A DNA stretch of 41,875 bases, taken from CAZEUZ01 sp964515805 (GTDB taxonomy: Bacteria > Pseudomonadota > Gammaproteobacteria > Pseudomonadales > Cellvibrionaceae). The notes beneath the pieces are model-generated. The model had not been told where the DNA came from. It was given only the letters and a program-made list of their open reading frames with translations, and searched no databases. A program made the position numbers and the translations under genes. The DNA lies in contig CAZEUZ010000024.1 of the NCBI GenBank assembly GCA_964515805.1, positions 1 through 41,875 of the forward strand, read 5' to 3'. How positions within the stretch are numbered: the first letter of the stretch is position 1; each line of letters starts with the position of its first letter. Shown here piece by piece: positions 41,735 through 41,875 of this stretch.

Positions 41735-41875
41735 CTATTCAATAATTTTAGCGACGACGCCGGCGCCGACGGTACGCCCACCTTCACGAATCGCAAAGCG
41801 CAGACCCTCTTCCATCGCAATCGGATTGATCAACGTCACATTCATATTGATGTTATCACCAGGCATTACCATCTC
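41735..41875 (-). CDS. tuf: Elongation factor Tu, C-terminal part (cut by window edge)
   Basis: The last 46 codons and stop of EF-Tu: EMVMPGDNINMNVTLINPIA and RFAIREGGRTVGAGVVAKIIE, the domain 3 end. It delivers aminoacyl-tRNA to the ribosome. The upstream part lies beyond the window. In most gammaproteobacteria rpsJ follows directly; here the NiSOD cassette begins 49 bases later. Confidence 0.98.
   Translation of the reverse strand, partial: EMVMPGDNINMNVTLINPIAMEEGLRFAIREGGRTVGAGVVAKIIE

Noticed and set aside
1..41875. Mobile elements, CRISPR arrays or toxin-antitoxin pairs
   Set aside because: No transposase, integrase, repeat-spacer array or paired toxin-antitoxin signature was found on either strand.

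Overview
The window is a moderately AT-rich chromosomal segment of a gammaproteobacterium. This is shown by the complete S10-spc-alpha ribosomal protein cluster in the classic order (tuf, rpsJ ... rpsQ, rplN ... rpmJ, rpsM ... rplQ), a pilB-pilC-pilD-coaE-yacG block, ubiquinone hydroxylases, a long gamma-type Cca and WaaA for lipopolysaccharide. Gene content (type IV pili, a FimX-like protein, nickel superoxide dismutase) suggests a marine Cellvibrionales/Pseudomonadales-like bacterium, but that placement is inference. I saw no insertion sequence, CRISPR array, prophage, rRNA or tRNA.

Layout. 1-4052 (minus): waaA, a FimX-like degenerate GGDEF/EVL protein and the start of tsaD, closely spaced. 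4137-9384: a secreted alpha/beta hydrolase (plus) meets, tail to tail, two secreted surface-type proteins on the minus strand (an 814-residue protein with about six IPT/TIG-like repeats and a 510-residue glycine-rich protein). 9791-14467 (plus): pilB, pilC, pilD, coaE, yacG; no pilin gene is present. 14533-16345 (minus): birA and a PhzF-family gene. 16475-20407 (plus): ubiH, a ubiI-type gene, a possible 41-residue ORF and cca. 20489-23184 (minus): ffh, bolA, trhO. 23575-25880 (plus): rpsT, an MFS transporter, ssb. 25895-40293 (minus): 28 genes of the S10, spc and alpha groups, including rpmJ (38 codons). 40602-41685 (minus): a nickel superoxide dismutase cassette (His-rich membrane protein, sodN, sodX). 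41735-41875: the 3' end of tuf.

How the parts fit. FimX-type proteins bind c-di-GMP and stimulate type IV pilus assembly through PilB, whose gene lies about 7 kb away here, so the left third has a surface/pilus theme: pilus motor, prepilin peptidase, c-di-GMP effector and two exported repeat proteins. The most unusual feature is at the right end. A complete NiSOD module sits between tuf and rpsJ, which are normally neighbours, and all genes point the same way. The S10 genes then appear to restart from their own strong sigma-70-like promoter (TTGACG-17 bp-TATAAT) just upstream of rpsJ. A second oddity is a 180-base gap between rpsJ and rplC that can form several hairpins, two of them mutually exclusive, and could be a relocated leader for ribosomal protein control.
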